The notes under the pieces are model-generated. The model was given only the letters and a program-made list of their open reading frames with translations, ran no database searches and was not told where the DNA came from. A stretch of 64,000 bases of DNA, from the NCBI GenBank assembly GCA_037355855.1, contig CM074769.1:744001-808000 (forward strand), written 5' to 3'. Origin of the DNA: Pseudo-nitzschia pungens (Eukaryota > Bacillariophyta > Bacillariophyceae > Bacillariales > Bacillariaceae). Both the position numbers and the translations under genes were made by a program. This document shows positions 32,849 to 43,318 of this stretch, piece after piece (within the stretch, counting starts at the first letter, position 1; every line of letters begins with the position of its first letter).

Positions 32849-35772
32849 TCATTGTTTGCTGCCTTTCTCTCCCTTAGATCCTTTGTCCTCTTTGTTGTTT
32901 TTCTCTTCTTTCTTGTTGCTTTTATCCTTTTTGCTACCTTTTTCTTGAAGAGTTGGTGTGTGAGTTGGTGTGTTGGTGGGACCATTGTTGGTAGTAGGAG
33001 ATGAATGTCGAGTTGTAGGAATATCAGTGGGATAATTTGAAGGACCGGTGGCACTCTTGGATGGAGATTTTTTCTTGGATCCTTTATTCCCTTTGCCTCC
33101 CTTTGTTCCTTGTGCAGTTGGCGGATGGCTGTTACTCGGAGTGATAGTAAGACTCCCTGTGGGACCGGCAGTCGGATAGTTGGTGCTCTTGGTTCCTTTG
33201 TTCGATTTGCTTCCTTTTCCTCCTTTGCGTGTAGTAGGTGAAAAGCTTGGAGTTGTAGTAAGAGTTTCTGTGGGACCGGCAGTTGGATAGTTGGTGCCCT
33301 TGGTTCCTTTGTTCGATTTGCTTCCTTTTCCTCCTTTGCGTGTAGTAGGTGAAAAGCTTGGAGTTGTAGTAAGAGTTTCTGTGGGACCGGCAGTTGGATA
33401 GTTGGTGCCCTTGGTTCCTTTGTTCGATTTGCTCTTTTTTCCTCCTTTACCAATAGTTGGTGAAAAACTATGGCTTGGAGTTGCAGTTGGACTCCTAGTT
33501 GGGAAAATTCCTGGATGTCCAATAGGAGTTGGTCGAGAACTTGGCCAAAATGAGGGAGACGCACTTGGCAATTTAGAGGGTCCACCCGAAGGGAATTCGC
33601 TTGACAGCATTGAAGGTTCAATGGATGGCAATTCACTGCTACTTTCACTCGGAAATCCAGAAGGACCATTGGATGGAATTCCGATGCTGGGGTATTGACT
33701 TTGGCTTTTTCCGCTCGGAGATCCAGAAGGTCCATTGGATGGAAGTCCGCTGGTGGGAAATTGACTTTGTTGTGGAGCGTTACTAGGACTTTCGCTCGGA
33801 GATCCAGAAGGTCCATTGGATGGAAGTCCGCTGGTGGGAAATTGACTTTGTTGTGGAGCGTTACTAGGACTTTCGCTCGGAGATCCAGAAGGTCCATTGG
33901 ACGGAAATCCGCTGGTGGGGTATTGACTTTGGCGCGGAGCGTTACTAGGACTTTCGCTCAGAGATCCAGAAGGTTCATTCGATGGAAATCCGCTGGTGGG
34001 GTATTGACTTTGGCGCGGAGCGTCACTGGGAGTTTTGCTCGGAGATCCAGAAGGTTCGTTGGACGGCATGTCACTGGTTGGGTATTGACTTCGGCGTGGA
34101 GCTTTACTAGGAATCTCACTCGGAGATCTACTTGGCTGTGCGCTTGGTAAACTAGAAGGAGATTCGCTTGGTAGTGCTGAAGGATGACAAGAAGGAATGG
34201 AACTGTTGGGATGTTGGCTTTGGCTCGGAACCCTACTAGGAGTTTGGCTTGGACACCCAGTGCCTTTGCTACCTTTTCCTCCTTTGCCCGGAGATCTACT
34301 TGGCTGTGCGCTTGGTAAACTAGAAGGAGATTCGCTTGGTAGTGCTGAAGGATGACAAGAAGGAATGGAACTGTTGGGATGCTGGCTTTGGCTCGGAACC
34401 CTACTGGGAGTTTGGCTTGGACACCCAGTGCCTTTGCTACCTTTTCCTCCTTTGCCACTTCCTCCCTTTCCTCGGGTAGTTGGTGAATAACTCTGAGTTG
34501 GAGTTGGAGTTGGAGTTGGAGTTGGAGTTGGACTCATCGGTGGAAAATTTCCGGGATGCCCAATCGGTGTCGGCGCGCTTGATGGATACAGAGACGGCGC
34601 TTTCGATGAATGTAGGCTTGGAGTTTCGGTTGGACTCATCGTTGGAAAATTTCCTGGGTGGCCAATTGGTGTAGGATCGCTTGAAGGATGTGAAGACGGC
34701 ACTTTGGATAAATTTGGGCTAGGAAACCGAGTTGGGTTCATTGGTGGAAAATTTCCAGGGTGCCCAATGGGTGTTGGCTCAAATGATGGATGCAAAGAAG
34801 GCCCTTTGGATGGATGTGAGCTTGACTTCCCGGATTTACTTTTGGAAGGCGCAGTGCTTGGGATTCTGGAAGGAGTTTGACTGCCTACAAATTTCTCAGA
34901 AGGAATGTTGCTGGGTGATTCGGAGGGAGTAACAGTAGGCAAAGCAATTTTGACGGATGGACCTTCAGAGGGCACGTTGCTGGGGTAAAGGCTTTCACTT
35001 GGTGCCCCACTAGGGACAGATTCACTCGGCGACGCGCTTTGGGACTCACTTGGCTGCGCACTGGGTAAAATAGAGGGAATTTCGCTTGGTGATTCAGATG
35101 GGTCAGAATCGCTCGGTAATGCAGAAGGGTATCGAGAGGGAACTTCACTGTCGGGGTAGATCCTTTGGCTGGGAAGGTTACTGGGATTTTCGCTCGGTTG
35201 TTCACTTTGTGAAGCAGAGGGAGATTCACTCGGAGATTCGGAGCGATAGCAAGATGGAACTGCACTGTTGGGAAAGTGACTTTGGGTTGGAACCTTCGTT
35301 GGGATTTCACTTGGACATCCACTCGACTCTGAACTCGGTGAAGCAGAGGGAGTTCCACTTGGTGATTCAGACGGCTCGTTGGAACCAACTTCGTCTGTTG
35401 GTGCGTTGGAAGAAGATTGACTTGAATATTCTGATGGACTACTGGTTGGCGTCGTACTTGGCATTGACATCGAAAACTGCTGTTGGAAATAACGTTGTCG
35501 AACACATCGATGAGTGTTGTTTTTCTCGTTGCAATAATGACTACAATGACATAGAATTAGATGGGGCTCACACTTACCATTTGTGTGTCAAAAAAGTCAA
35601 TGTCAGTGTCGATATTGAGAAAACCCATGCCGCTCAGCAGTTGCTTTTTGTTAACAGGCACAACAACGACACGGGTTTTATCGCGAATACCTCCTCCAGC
35701 AATACCATCTGTAAATCCTTGCATACAAAAGAATGATAGCACAGGGGCAGAGAGCAGAATAGAAAACTTCAT
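32849..35772 (-). CDS. Secreted Ser/Pro-repeat protein with pentalysine (KxxK) clusters; candidate silica- or cell-wall-associated protein
   Basis: Two exons, 35772-35578 and 35479-32849, with a GTAAGT...AACAG intron (phase 0), give 941 residues. Exon 1 encodes a signal peptide (MKFSILLSAPVLSFFCMQG) and a short unique segment. Exon 2 is almost wholly PSxxPSxxPS repeats, with long tandem units of 27, 37 and 56 residues. Embedded in them are clusters with lysine at every third position: KGGKGSKSNKGTK (repeated), KGGKKSKSNKGTK, KGGKGNKGSK, and a C-terminal run KEEKNNKEDKGSKGEKGSK with seven lysines at i+3. Such pentalysine clusters direct diatom silaffins into biosilica, and Ser/Pro repeats are typical of heavily modified wall proteins. 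A role in frustule or mucilage is inference. No membrane anchor is seen at the C-terminus. Confidence 0.82.
33180..33450. repeat. 111-bp coding tandem repeat (37 residues)
   Basis: Near-identical units begin at 33180, 33291 and 33402 (the last partial). Each encodes KGSKSNKGTK plus a Thr/Pro spacer, so the lysine cluster is copied with every unit. Confidence 0.9.
33721..34125. repeat. 81-bp coding tandem repeat (27 residues), about five copies
   Basis: The marker ATCCAGAAGG starts at 33721, 33802, 33883, 33964 and 34045, an exact 81-bp spacing. Units encode variants of GLPSNGPSGSPSESPSNAP; the first copies are almost identical and later ones diverge. Confidence 0.92.
34121..34456. repeat. 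168-bp direct repeat (56 residues), two copies
   Basis: Copies 34121-34288 and 34289-34456 differ at very few positions. Each includes the KGGKGSKGTG lysine patch and several PSxxPS units. Confidence 0.92.
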
Positions 35773-37420
35773 CGCGACGATTGATTCCAAATACCACTGC
35801 CAAAATGTTCTTTCTGGATGCGATTGCAATGTTTTCTTTGTGTATACGATGAAATATGTGAGACCGATCGACTAACTTGTGCGTTACTCGATGATCCCCT
35901 CCTGCGAAGAGATCGACGACGAACTATCATGTTGTTGCTGATCGATCCTTTCTGAAACTATTGAGAAAACCGACAAGAAACTGCAACACTGATTCTGTTC
36001 AGACATCGATATGTTTTCGTCGTTGTTTTCCCATTCATGAAACATCTACCGAGAGGGCAGTTCTCCTGAGCGTGGTTTGTTTCTCAACTGTTGGCCCTTG
36101 GGCCAAGTGTAAATGGAAGGAAAGGCATCTTTGTTCAGCGTGCGGCTAATTTCGCTCTAGCGGCGTACGCGTTTGAAACTTAAATGCATTGCGTGGGTGT
36201 CTTCAGAGCTTCGTGGTTCTTTATGATGTCAACACGGCACTTAGTAGCATCTGTGACAGCTTGGCGGCATCTGTTGTGGAACGAAAGAAAACTCCAACTT
36301 ACTTGTTTCTGTGATCGTGGTTCAATCGTAAAGATCAAGAGTCGTCGAAACCTTGGTCCGCATACGGGGTAAATCTTAGACGTAGTCGAATAAGTCTATC
36401 CACCGCTTCGGAAACTGCAGCAAATCTTGCACGGTAATACGGCGGTACCGTACTGGCATTTCTGCAGCAACAGGTGTTGGTAGTACTAACTGGTAACTTC
36501 TGAGAATGGATACAATCCAGAGCTTCTTTTTGACTAAGTTGAACAGTGATACTGTGATACTACTAGTACTAGTACCAACAATTCAGAAGGAGGAGCAATC
36601 ACAGAGCTGACAATATGTGATTACAAAGTTTTGTTAGTACTAGTAGCCAGCAGCTTTGAATGCTGAAATGTCCTCTTTATGAAAAGAGCATTATTCGTCC
36701 TGTTCTCCTCGAACGCTTATTTGTAGTGCTTGATTGGACCAAGAATCTACAACGTAATCAGGTGGGCTAGTATAGCTTGCTTGCTCTAATTTTTTTTGTG
36801 GCCACCTAAATGGCGCTTTGGTCAAAGTATTTGTTGTTGTTCTGCAAATCATACTACTACTACTACTAGTACTAGTAATATTCTTTCTCTGGGAATTTGC
36901 ATCCTCTTTCTAAACATCCAAAGGAGAATAAATCTTACCTATTCACAACAAGTTGTCGCGCGTCGGACCTTAAATACCTCATTTGGCAACCCTAGTACTT
37001 CTGGTTGGGAACAGTCCTCATAGCACTCAGCGTACATCTCCTTCTAGTACCTTTATGACAAGACTTCTTTGTACCGGTATGCTGCTGGCGAGAGAAAGAT
37101 GGCTTTTGCATATTTTGCAGCTAGTAAGACGTGAGTAGTATGCATAGTAGCTCTTTATCACTTTCATTCATCTTCACTAGTTCCTCCTTTTTCAGAGTAG
37201 TAAAGTTACCACCACCTACCAAGCTCAAAAGAGGCAATCTAGGCACACACCTTAGAGCAGGAATTACCAATTTCATTCTCGCACTATTCAAAACATTATA
37301 TTTCTAAATTAGAAAACTTTCGAACGATTCAACCATAAACGAATTAGCTACATCCATTGCTGTCTCCCAACGTGACCAAAAGGATCGGGGTACGCTCTAC
37401 TCAATACCGGTAGCACATTT
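35773..37420. other. Intergenic with CTAGTA tracts, no gene recognised
   Basis: ACTAGTACTAGT-type tracts lie near 36559-36575, 36636-36646 and 36852-36877. Short frames lack support. Confidence 0.5.
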
Positions 37421-39295
37421 TCATCTTAATTTTCGAGTGGTCAATTGGTAATAGAAACAAGCCATTGCAAATTCTCGAAGTATCATCTCCAAATCATTGA
37501 CCAGACCATGAGCCTGAACCACAACGATGTCGTGCCGAAGCATTAGCTCTGCGATAACGACATCAATGAGGACCCTAAACTCAGCACGATAGTTAGCTTG
37601 TTTTGCCGCTGCGGTTATTGCCGCTCCTAGTCCTCGAATGAGCAAGACTTTTCGATCATTTTTTTTGGAAATCAAGAAGCTGTTACATTCTGAACTAATT
37701 TGCTTCGCTACTACACTTGAAACTTCGAATAGGTCGCCTGCCGGTTGACTTCGTGTACCTTCCTGGACTCGTTGAAATAAATCGCTTCCTTCCAAGACGC
37801 AGACAATAAATTTATTGGATCGGAAAGCACCATTGTTTGTCTCCATCACAACTGATGGTAAAATCAGACCAAGAGGATTTTCCTCAGTAGATACTGTCTC
37901 GTAAAATGTCTCTGTCTCAATATCAGAGGGGAAAACCTTGCAGAATTGCGAGGAACAATCAATCCGTACTACACGCTGGTAACAAGTCATGTCTCTCAAA
38001 TTTTTTTCGTCAACTAGATTGGATTCTTGAATAGCGCACTTCACAGTCTTTCCACGATGCAAAGCTGTCAATAGTTGAGCTCGGTCATTGGCGAAAAATT
38101 TGTTCTCTTCGTAAGGAGTAATAACCTGTGAAGGATCATCGAATTTCGAATACCATGCACTGTGAATAGCAGAGCTCCACGACTCGACTGTACCATATTC
38201 CAAAAGGCTTCTCGAGTTTTCCGTTTCAATCATACCAGAGCAAGATTCCTTTATTGTCGGGACCAACACTGATGCTCGGGAGGATGGTTCACATCGTTCG
38301 TAAATGTTGTTGAGTTGTTTAATGGATCCCAATTCCTCGCTTATTCGGCGAGATATCTGCCAAGGTATTCCCCTGGATTTCAGTTTGTTGTATAATTGAT
38401 TCAGACTAACTTTCGTAGTTTGCACATGCTTTGGAGCCGCACTACTCCACGGAAGAATGGATGCAACAAGACCAGTTGCTCCAATCGAACGATAAGAAGC
38501 TTGTTCATGCGGTGTTTGCAAGATTTTTAGGGCAGAAGAGGATAGAATGGCTCGACCTAAAAACCGATAAAAAGCACTCTCATCGTCAATACTATGATGG
38601 TCGGGATTCCATGACTCTCCTTCAACGTAATTGTACGATGAAAAATTTGACGCTTTTTTGGTATTTCCTTCAATTAACAAAATTGCGTGATCACAGCAGT
38701 CCCTCATGCGATGCAGTTGTTGCCAATGATGAGCTCGAGATGATCTTTGCACCAGATCACTAATTCGCTTTCGCTCAATTGTCACAGGAAGCCTTCGGAC
38801 GACATCCAAATTTTCCCGTTTTAGTGTAAAAGCAAAATCACCATAATTCAACTGATCTTCTTCTACCTCTCCAATTGGAAGATTCGACGGCCATATTTGT
38901 CGAAGAGAACCCGACGTCTGTGAGAGGTGTCTCAACAACTCAATCCGCATCTGACGGGGAGTTGCATTTCTATTTCGCTCGCGATCATCGATTACTATCA
39001 CCAACTTCGAGTCTAATATTGTAGATTTCTTTTTCATTGTCAAAGGTTGACTTACTGCAGTGAGATTTTTTTTCGATTTTGGCAATTCACGACCCTGACC
39101 AACAAATGTTTTGTTCCTTTTGAATTCATGCGGAGGCAGGAAATCAGAGACTGATTCGTCGTCGCTACTATCGATTAGATCGATCACGTGATCAGATAGC
39201 TTAGAACATAATATTTCTGCAGCATTCTTCGTATGCTGAAATTCTTGTTGTTTGCAATGATTCACATTCACTAGGTCATCAACGAAGTTATCATT

Positions 39296-39327
<32 letters not shown>

Positions 39328-40228
39328 TGTCCGAGATCAATAGCCAATCGTCAACTTTAGTCTGAGTTTTCGCCTTTCGTCGATTTGTCACATTTTTTCT
39401 GTCGCAAGCAAAATTTTCTTTCATGTCAAATGCATCTTCTCTTTTTTCCTTGTTCTGGGTGATCGAAACCTTTTTTGGTTCATTTTGAACCTGAACAGCA
39501 TTCGTCATCTTCTCTGAATTATCACTTCGTTCGTGAAAAATATCCGTCGACTGACTGTGTCCGGGAAACTTTGCATGGAGAGCATCGACGAAAAGTACAC
39601 CATTCTCTGTCAATGTGTACTCAAATACTCCGTTGCAAACTTGGCCATAACGTCCCATTTGAGTCGTTCGGCTTTCTTTGATCAGACCATGTTTCAGCAA
39701 AGTTTTCTTGCTGCTCCAAGCGCCGTATGATCTTCCCGAATAAAAGTTCGGTTCCATTTCCTCGTCACAAAAAGGTTGGGCAGCAGTGCAAATTTGTTTT
39801 TGCGTCATCGTTTTTGCCTCAGAGAAATGGAATGCCATCAGGATAGCGTAGGCACCTCCTCTCATCTTAATTCTTTTCAAATATGGATCGTCGCGATACG
39901 GATTAACTCCATTCATTACAACGAAACCCCGCGACATCTTTTGTTCATCGAGTGTCACAGGAAGGTAGCCCTCTGGAAGAATCGGCCGTTTTCCTTCGAT
40001 AATCGCCCGACATTCTTCCTCGACTGTCTTTGTGAGATTTCTCGGTAGACCTACAATTCTTCCATTTTTGTATTGATAAATGTCCTTTCGAATCGAGGCG
40101 ATTGCTGCGGCTCCATCTCGCCACACATATTGTCGCTGAGAAAATTGTTGCCTACATAGCTCTTCACGAGAACGAAGTGCCGTGACGAGATCCTCGTTCC
40201 AAATCTTGGTATCCTTGGCTCGAGGCAT
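37421..40228 (-). CDS. MUS81: MUS81-type structure-specific endonuclease with C-terminal extension
   Basis: Single exon, 935 residues; human MUS81 is 551. Order: an N-terminal helical region (HhH position), winged helix (about 120-216: MRGGAYAILMAF, QPFCDEEMEP, YGAWSSKKTLLKHGLI, YTLTENG), a disordered acidic linker, then the ERCC4 nuclease domain from about 408. That domain carries IVIDDRERN, NYGDFAFTLK and ERKRISDLVQRS, the GD...ERKxxxD active site of the XPF/MUS81 family. Helix-hairpin-helix follows (about 607-645). MUS81, with EME1, cleaves branched DNA at stalled forks and recombination junctions. The linker has two hydrophobic-acidic patches (WLLISDSDDDD about 295-305; HVIDLIDSSDDE about 347-358) that look like SUMO-interacting motifs. 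The final ~270 residues have no counterpart known to me. No EME1 partner is seen nearby. Confidence 0.9.
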
Positions 40229-41377
40229 TCCTTCTGACAGTGCTGATGTTGTTTGTTTGATTTAGGACTGTTCGATTTCTTGTACGGTATTTTTTCCCTT
40301 TCAGAAAATAAGCAAGGTGTTGAGATTTTGAATTTTGTGATTTGGTCATGAAAAGATCTGCCCTGTCTGCGCGCGCAAGGGGATGTTTTGACGTTGCAAA
40401 CGGTTTGTTTTCAAACTCAATCAGACCACAAATGTTTTTTGATGGAAACAAGAAGGCCACACTCGTCTTCGAGCAGGGTGATTAGTGGTATGTGCCTTCC
40501 CACCTGGAGATGATGCGGCAACGAGGAAGTCGATTACTCGTGAAAGCCCGAAAGCAAATTTTAAAGGCATACACCTCAACGCAATAAAACACAACCCTCC
40601 ATAAGGTTCTTCATGGAAATGAAAGCATCAACATCATCACCATGTCAAGAATAACGCTACCACAAACTTTCCTCTCATGAACAAATGCAGCCTACTACAA
40701 GAGGTAGATTTCAAAATACAGGGATGAGGATAGGAAATGATGTGCACTAGCCTATTGAGAAACAAAAGTAACTCAACTTAACCAGTTCACTGAATAATAA
40801 GGATAGTTTGGTCCAGCCATACTGTACTACCAGTCATGGGCAAAGGAGAATATGCAGTGCAACTGGACGTAACCTGTTGAACAACTTGCAATCTCAATCC
40901 TTGCTTTGTTTTCAAAGTGGATATTGGTTTGGCGAGCTCTCTTCAGATGATTGTAAAGTATCTGACTAGTGACTAGTAGGTGCACACGTAGTCCGCTGTT
41001 GCAAAAATGAGTAGAGTGAATGAAAACTCCTACTCTTTCTAAAGCAGTTCAACTCTTTCGAACGCACTTCGGCAACTCCATCACATTTCTTGGCAATTTC
41101 ACTCGCTCGAAATTCACTGGAAATGCTTTGGTGATGCAACTCGCGAAATTCAGGAAGCTCCGTAATTTATATCTTTGTTTCGTCCCGGCGTACCGTTGAC
41201 GCCGACTCCTTGAGAATGGAAGACCCGGCGAAACTTTTATAATATAGAATTTTACTGTATTGTTACTGTAGTTTAAAATTTATCCCTGTTTCCATCCGAT
41301 TCTACCCGATTCAATCTTCATTTGTCGCTAAGATATAACAAATATTCGTGTCGTGAAGTGAACTGTTGCCAATCCGC
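40229..41377. other. Intergenic, nothing recognised
   Basis: Lies between the MUS81 start and the CCR4 stop, both on the minus strand. No supported frame, repeat or RNA gene. Confidence 0.5.
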
Positions 41378-43318
41378 CTACCTTCCCCCATTATTCACGA
41401 TTTGCATGTCGGAAATCAGCATAATGTGGTCGGAGCTAAACTCCGTCGATGGTAAAGCTTCTCCGTGTCTCTTCAGAATAGATTCGTCGGGGACAGGCGA
41501 CGCGGATATGGGTCTCAAAGTCTGAACCGAATAACACATGTAATCCAGAACACCCTTGAAGTTGAGGGTGTAGTTGGTTTGTTGTGGTTCTTCTCCGAGC
41601 ACGCTTTGGTAGGCACTTCCCAATTGGAACGAATGGGTAATATTCATGGCATCCGGCAGCACGTTCGGGCAATCGTCTCCAGTATTCACATTCACGTCAG
41701 GATGACCTGGATGCACGGTTTGTTGCATGAGCAAACCGTAGACCGCAGAATCCGGCGAAGAATTGAAATCTCCACAAATCATAAGCGGGAGGTTCGCCCC
41801 CCGGTTCACCATGAAATTTTCGAGCTCCTGCAGCAGTTGCCAAGCTTGCCAGAGTTTGACATCTGGAAATTCTTTGTTGCTGTAGAGATGGGTGTTCGCT
41901 ATGCATACTTGGTTGATAGGATCTCGGTTGGTACGGGTTGCAATCTGGGGATTGGCCAGCTCCAAGACAACAAGCTGAGCAACATTGTCTTTGGACAGTC
42001 GATTGAGGAAATTAATTCCGTCCTCGCTCCGAGGATTGATACCCATCACCTGAGTTGCCTGACGCTGGGCCAACTCATTGAACTCGATACTGTAGGACTC
42101 AACCAAGTGAAACTTCGATCGTCTCCAGAACAGGGCGCATCCGTCGACTTTTCCAGCCAAACCCATAGATTGTCGCGTCTTTTGCTTGTAAACCCCTTCG
42201 TAGCCTTGCTCGCTCATGGATGCATAGAGATGATTCTCATAATGATCAGCTTGTACCTCCTGTAGACAGAGAACGTCCGGGGAGGCATCAATAATCTCTC
42301 TCATAATGTTGTGAAATCGATACTCCCAATTCAGTGCCCATATATCACAATAGGGATACTGTTGTTGCGTTGCATAGATTTCAGCCAGAACATTGTATGT
42401 TACTATTCGGAACCTAGCTCCAGCTCCTGCCCCCGCTGTGTTCTTGGCAGTCACCAAGGATCGTTTTTGTGGGTGCGGGGCTTGCGCCAAGACGATATCC
42501 GTCTTAATGACTCTGTGCATCAGGAGTTCTCCCGTCTCGGTTGAGTACGCGGCTGCTTCCAGTTTGAGTTTCCGCCCAACATCATCGGCTCCGGGAACGT
42601 AGTACAGGTCCCTGCTGATCTCGATCCACTCTTCTTCTCCATTGTTTTTGTACTGACCCGAGCTGCCGGTAGCACCGTTGTGGTAGCCTCCCATATAACC
42701 CCGTGGGGTTCCGGGTGGTTGTCCTCCTGCCGTGCTGACCGAGTAGTTGCTTCCACTTGTTTCCGAAAAGTTTGCGGGAGACTTCGATCCTCCGCTGTTC
42801 CCATTGACCCGATCGGAACTTCCCGCCGACTCCACCGAACGCATGTCGTCATCCAAACTATCCATCGACCCCGTTCTCTTTCTCAGTGGAGTGCCCCGAC
42901 ATCCTTGTATCATGTCTCTTGGTACCGTGTACTGTGTCTTCCATGCTTCCACAAAACATTTGGAATTGCAAAAGGTGCAGCGGAAGAGACTCGATTGTGT
43001 CGAGACACATTGCAGAGAGCAACCCGATCCGCCTAGAGCGTGCTTGGACCAGTCATGGGGACTGAAAGATGTGCGTCGGGTGCAGTGTTCAAAGGCGCAC
43101 GGTGTGCTGCGTGGGCCCCGAAACCAACGGTAATTGAATTCGTGCTCCGGCGGGGGTTCTCGCATCTTTTTCGAGTGGCTCGGAAGAGGTTTATCCGCTT
43201 CTCGTTCGTCCAGCTTTTTCCCGTACATGTAACAATGCGGTCTCAGATTGCATCCTTCCACGGGACGATCCACTCGCAGCGAGAGGTGCCACGAGTAGTA
43301 GAAATCTTTTGTATTCAT
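41378..43318 (-). CDS. CCR4: CCR4-type deadenylase (EEP nuclease)
   Basis: Single exon, 646 residues. The N-terminal part follows the plant CCR4 layout rather than the yeast LRR form: VEGCNLRPHCY, NYRWFRGP and a Cys-rich element LFRCTFCNSKCFVEAW. Then come a Ser/Gly-rich linker and the ADDVGRKLKLEAAAYS block. The exonuclease-endonuclease-phosphatase domain starts at about 305, with TYNVLAEIYATQ, LQEVQADHYENH (catalytic Glu), CIANTHLYSN, ICGDFNSSPDS and FSSDHIML (catalytic Asp-His). All active-site residues are intact. CCR4 shortens mRNA poly(A) tails as part of the CCR4-NOT complex. Lacking LRRs, it must bind NOT1/CAF1 differently, as in plants. Confidence 0.93.
   Translation of the reverse strand: MNTKDFYYSWHLSLRVDRPVEGCNLRPHCYMYGKKLDEREADKPLPSHSKKMREPPPEHEFNYRWFRGPRSTPCAFEHCTRRTSFSPHDWSKHALGGSGCSLQCVSTQSSLFRCTFCNSKCFVEAWKTQYTVPRDMIQGCRGTPLRKRTGSMDSLDDDMRSVESAGSSDRVNGNSGGSKSPANFSETSGSNYSVSTAGGQPPGTPRGYMGGYHNGATGSSGQYKNNGEEEWIEISRDLYYVPGADDVGRKLKLEAAAYSTETGELLMHRVIKTDIVLAQAPHPQKRSLVTAKNTAGAGAGARFRIVTYNVLAEIYATQQQYPYCDIWALNWEYRFHNIMREIIDASPDVLCLQEVQADHYENHLYASMSEQGYEGVYKQKTRQSMGLAGKVDGCALFWRRSKFHLVESYSIEFNELAQRQATQVMGINPRSEDGINFLNRLSKDNVAQLVVLELANPQIATRTNRDPINQVCIANTHLYSNKEFPDVKLWQAWQLLQELENFMVNRGANLPLMICGDFNSSPDSAVYGLLMQQTVHPGHPDVNVNTGDDCPNVLPDAMNITHSFQLGSAYQSVLGEEPQQTNYTLNFKGVLDYMCYSVQTLRPISASPVPDESILKRHGEALPSTEFSSDHIMLISDMQIVNNGGR

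Noticed and set aside
32836..33897. 353-codon alternative frame within the Ser/Pro-rich gene
   Set aside because: Repetitive DNA keeps several frames open; only the PSxxPS frame connects through an intron to a signal peptide.
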